Part shown: one piece after another, positions 61,138 through 64,000 of the stretch
Numbering within the stretch: the first letter of the stretch is position 1
Layout of the letters: each line of letters opens with the position of its first letter
Origin: Bacillota bacterium
Lineage (GTDB): Bacteria; Bacillota; Ch66
NCBI GenBank assembly: GCA_013178045.1
Contig: JABLXP010000001.1
Span: 160,780-224,779, forward strand
Direction: 5' to 3'
DNA length: 64,000 nucleotides
Notes under the pieces: generated by a model
What the model was told of the DNA's origin: nothing
Databases searched by the model: none
What the model saw: only the letters and a program-made list of their open reading frames with translations
Program-made: the position numbers and the translations under genes

Positions 61138-63261
61138 TTATGCATCAGATTCCACCTGGAAATCACTCGTACCAGTAAGCCTGTATTTGTTTAACTTGCG
61201 AATGATCGTGGTGTGCGTTACCCCGAGCAGTTCAGCAGCTCGCCGGGTACTTTTACCAAGTTGCAATGCTCGAGTAATCAGAGCTTTTTCCACCAGTTCT
61301 TCTGCGTCTTTCAATGGGATTAATGAGTGAACCCGGATCGGAGAAGCATCCTCCCCATTACGGTTGGTGATGTGTGGTGGGAGATGAAGTGGCGTAATTA
61401 CGTCGGCATTACTGGTAACGATCAACCGCTCGACTAAGTTTTGCAATTCACGGACATTTCCTGGCCAGCTATACTTTTCAAGTAACCGGAAAGTTTCTTC
61501 TGAAAAACGACGATTCAGATGATATTTTTCGTTGTATATTTGTAAGAAGTGGGTGAGTAGCGGAACGATGTCCTCTGGCCGTTCGCGCAAAGGTGGTATT
61601 TCCATCGGAACAACGTTTAGCCGGTAGAACAAATCTTCACGGAATTTACGCTGGCGCACCATTTCCGGCAAGTCTTTGTTAGTAGCGGCAATGATCCGAA
61701 CATTGAGTTTGATCGGTTTGCTGCTGCCGACCCGGTAGATCTCTTGCTCCTGAATCGCTCGTAACAGTTTGACCTGGAGGTTTAAGGGAATCTCTCCTAT
61801 TTCATCAAGGAGCAGTGTCCCATTATTAGCCATTTCGAAAATCCCAATGTGTCCCTCCCGGTTGGCGCCGGTAAACGCCCCTTTCTCATAACCGAATAAT
61901 TCTGATTCGAGAAGATTTTCCGGGATAGCGCCGCAGTTGATCTGAATAAATGGCCCGTCCCGACGGGCACTGGCACGGTGAATTAGCTTGGCGATGACCT
62001 CTTTGCCTACCCCGGACTCCCCACTAATCAAGACAGTTGAATCAACCCGCGCCACCCGGCAGGCCAGCTCAGTGATCCGGCGCATCGCCCCACTGACACT
62101 GACGATCTCGGTGGTTAGCATGAACCGGGCCCGCCATTCTTCCAGTTCTTGATAATACCGTTCAGTTAACTCACTGGCTTTCTGCACCTGTTCCCGGAGG
62201 TAATTCAATTCCGTCATGTCCCGCAGGTTGGTGACTATCCGGATGATGTTACCTTCTTCATCAAAAACCGGGTTGCCTGTAGCGAAAATTTGCTTACCTG
62301 ACTGGACCCGCTCGGTTAAGGAAACTGGTTTACGTTCTTTTAGCACCCGCAAAGAGACCGAATCTGATAAGAAACCGGCCGCGATCAGATCCTGGGCGGT
62401 TTTTCCCAGAACATCTTCTGGTTTTGCTCCCGTCATCTTTAAGAAGCTATTGCTGACCCGGATAAAGCGTCCCTGGGGATCGGTAATGGCCAGGCCGTCG
62501 TATGATGATTCCAGGATGCTTTCCAGTTCTTTATTTAGGTCTTTGACGGTCTTTAGCTCTTTATAGGCAAGTTCTAGTTCAGACAGGTCTTGAAAACAAG
62601 CGACGACCCCAATAACTTCCCCATCTTTCCAGATAGGCGTCCGGTTGGATATGGCCACCACTCCCTGGTTGAATTCGACCCGGCGGTTGTATTGCGGGAT
62701 TCCCGAGGTGAGAACTTCGGGAATATTAGTTGTTGGAATAACTTCGACAATGTGCTTGCCAATCGCCTCGCTGGCCGGCACGCCGACCATCCGCTCTGCG
62801 GCCGGATTAAAGTGGGTAACAATTCCCTGCCGGTCAACCCCGATTATTCCGTTATGACAAGAGTCCAGTACGTATTTCAACTGGTTTAGAGTTGTCTCGT
62901 AAGATTCTAGCAAAGCCATACCGATTTGGGTTTTGGAGAGAAGACCGAGATAAGCTCCTTCACTGTTTTCCACTACTAACCAGTTAGTCGGAAATTGAAA
63001 TGCCACCTCAACCACAGTACATTCCTCGATCACCGACCACTCTTTATTCAGAATCCAGGTGATCGGCATTTCGTAATCAAGGCCGAGAAACTGAAGCAAG
63101 TCATTCTTTACCGCGATCCCCAAAACCCGTCCATCATCGTCGAGCACCGCGCCACCTTCCATGTCTTCGGCAAGCAGTGTTTCCAGAACACTAACGACAG
63201 TGTCTCGCTTGGAGAAAGCAGTTTGCTTGCGGGGCAAGAGGTCCTTCACCTTTGCCTTCAT
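61138..63261 (-). CDS. Sigma-54-dependent transcriptional activator with CBS and PAS sensors
   Basis: A 707-residue regulator. Residues about 1-115 look like a CBS pair ([11 protein letters not shown]). Two PAS domains lie at about 125-235 ([10 protein letters not shown]) and 250-355. The AAA+ domain at about 385-620 has G-E-S-G-V-G-K-E, the sigma-54 contact loop G-A-F-T-G-A and L-L-L-D-E-I-G-E, and R-E-L-Q-N. The C-terminal helix-turn-helix resembles TyrR/PrdR ([11 protein letters not shown]). No -24/-12 target promoter was identified nearby. It reads away from the LysM gene. GGAGAG lies before the ATG. Confidence 0.93.
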   Translation of the reverse strand: MKAKVKDLLPRKQTAFSKRDTVVSVLETLLAEDMEGGAVLDDDGRVLGIAVKNDLLQFLGLDYEMPITWILNKEWSVIEECTVVEVAFQFPTNWLVVENSEGAYLGLLSKTQIGMALLESYETTLNQLKYVLDSCHNGIIGVDRQGIVTHFNPAAERMVGVPASEAIGKHIVEVIPTTNIPEVLTSGIPQYNRRVEFNQGVVAISNRTPIWKDGEVIGVVACFQDLSELELAYKELKTVKDLNKELESILESSYDGLAITDPQGRFIRVSNSFLKMTGAKPEDVLGKTAQDLIAAGFLSDSVSLRVLKERKPVSLTERVQSGKQIFATGNPVFDEEGNIIRIVTNLRDMTELNYLREQVQKASELTERYYQELEEWRARFMLTTEIVSVSGAMRRITELACRVARVDSTVLISGESGVGKEVIAKLIHRASARRDGPFIQINCGAIPENLLESELFGYEKGAFTGANREGHIGIFEMANNGTLLLDEIGEIPLNLQVKLLRAIQEQEIYRVGSSKPIKLNVRIIAATNKDLPEMVRQRKFREDLFYRLNVVPMEIPPLRERPEDIVPLLTHFLQIYNEKYHLNRRFSEETFRLLEKYSWPGNVRELQNLVERLIVTSNADVITPLHLPPHITNRNGEDASPIRVHSLIPLKDAEELVEKALITRALQLGKSTRRAAELLGVTHTTIIRKLNKYRLTGTSDFQVESDA

Positions 63262-63497
63262 ATCCTGATCTCTCCTTTTTCAGTAGATAAAAAACTATTC
63301 GCGCATGGAAAAGACAATTCCTTCTTGGGTTATATAATCTGTTGTAATAAGGTAAAAAAGCAAGGGAAAAAATGTCAATATTTACCTGAAGGAAAAATTC
63401 CTGGGAATGTCGAATTATTGTAGCAACCAATGGATGAATTAGTAGAATTAATCCGTGGTGAAAAAATTTAGCGAAGTTGTACGAAAGGAGGGAACAA

Positions 63498-64000
63498 ATG
63501 AAATTCAATCGTCTTTTATCAATGGTTACCATGATCGGGTTCCTGGTCTCTTCAGCGTTGGTGTTGACGCCAGCTCAAGCGTCAGCAGCAACGACGACTG
63601 GTTCCTATTACATAACCTACACCAACTATAAAGTGGTTGCGGGTGATACTCTGTGGCTGATCGCTAAAAAATTTAGCACTACGGTTGACACTCTTGTCAA
63701 GATCAACAACTTAACATCAACTGATCTTCAGGTTGGCCAGGTCTTGAAAGTTCCCCAATCAACTCCAACTACCCATTACTATGTTCAACCTAATGACACC
63801 TTGTACCTGATTGGACAGCGTTTTGGGATTTCAGTGGACAAACTAATGGAATTAAACAGCCTTAAAGACAATAGCACAATTTATCCGGGACAGAGTCTCG
63901 TGATCCCCGGCAGTTACCTCAAGTATACGGTGAATTCAGGTGACACCCTCTTCTTGATCGCCCAGAAATTTGGGACAACCATAGAGCGGATTATGGGATT
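63498..64000 (+). CDS. Secreted LysM-repeat protein, N-terminal part
   Basis: The ATG at 63498 (AAAGGAGGG upstream) opens a frame that runs past the window end. There is a signal peptide of about 30 residues (M-K-F-N-R-L-L, hydrophobic core, A-Q-A-S-A). Three LysM repeats follow within the visible 167 residues, each with G-D-T-L or N-D-T-L, an L-I-A/G segment, and N-N-L/N-S-L; the third is cut by the edge. LysM binds GlcNAc-containing peptidoglycan. The catalytic domain, if any, lies beyond the window; spore-cortex or NlpC-type hydrolases are typical partners. Confidence 0.9.
   Translation, partial: MKFNRLLSMVTMIGFLVSSALVLTPAQASAATTTGSYYITYTNYKVVAGDTLWLIAKKFSTTVDTLVKINNLTSTDLQVGQVLKVPQSTPTTHYYVQPNDTLYLIGQRFGISVDKLMELNSLKDNSTIYPGQSLVIPGSYLKYTVNSGDTLFLIAQKFGTTIERIMG

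Overview
The window looks like chromosome of an anaerobic, spore-forming, low-to-mid GC Gram-positive bacterium of the Clostridia, probably Peptococcaceae-like. The grounds are sporulation genes (spoVS with a clear SigH promoter, an alpha/beta SASP, spoVK, spoVD, CotF-like coat proteins), a LexA/SOS box of the Gram-positive type, frequent GTG/TTG starts after strong Shine-Dalgarno sequences, a c-di-GMP-I riboswitch, a CoA-transferase/crotonase group and a probable selenocysteine protein. The genus assignment is inference from gene content; no rRNA or tRNA gene was recognised.

Layout. 1-9.3 kb: end of ymdB, spoVS, an M19 dipeptidase, a PHP phosphatase, a DapL-like aminotransferase, an NlpC/P60 hydrolase, guaB, a hotdog thioesterase overlapping an MgtC-like membrane protein, then on the minus strand a DUF1858 redox protein with an in-frame TGA (likely Sec) and a SASP. 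9.5-15.4 kb: radical SAM protein, two DegV proteins around a DUF47 protein, a cysteine-synthase homologue, and a c-di-GMP riboswitch plus terminator ahead of a small HD-GYP phosphodiesterase. A perfect 64-bp inverted repeat brackets about 4 kb of this part. 15.4-32.6 kb: a largely co-directional tRNA-modification and DNA-repair block, miaB-mutS-hydantoinase-HDAC-mutL-methyltransferase-miaA-hfq-spoVK-hflX-YnbB-like-glnA; hflX carries an N-terminal JAMM-type metal motif. 32.6-41.1 kb: lexA and a ttcA-like gene (minus), ychF, malic enzyme, DUF1992 protein, coat proteins, cinA and an MFS exporter.

41.2-42.4 kb has no convincing gene on either strand but holds, on the minus strand, a consensus SigA promoter followed by about 600 nt of hairpin-rich RNA ending in an intrinsic terminator. 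Its middle contains sequences and pairings that resemble the conserved core of group I introns. This large structured RNA and the Sec-containing DUF1858 protein are the two most notable finds.

42.4-64 kb: purine permease, ferritin-like protein, a 14-TM exporter, spoVD, an Old Yellow Enzyme, a minus-strand set of MBL hydrolase, crotonase, CoA-transferase and a second MBL hydrolase (probable acyl-CoA/short-chain acid metabolism), PflX-like radical SAM protein, two more MFS transporters, a phospholipid pair (psd and pgsA) flanking a second HD-GYP protein, a CBS-PAS-PAS-SigL (sigma-54) activator, and the start of a secreted LysM protein cut by the window end.
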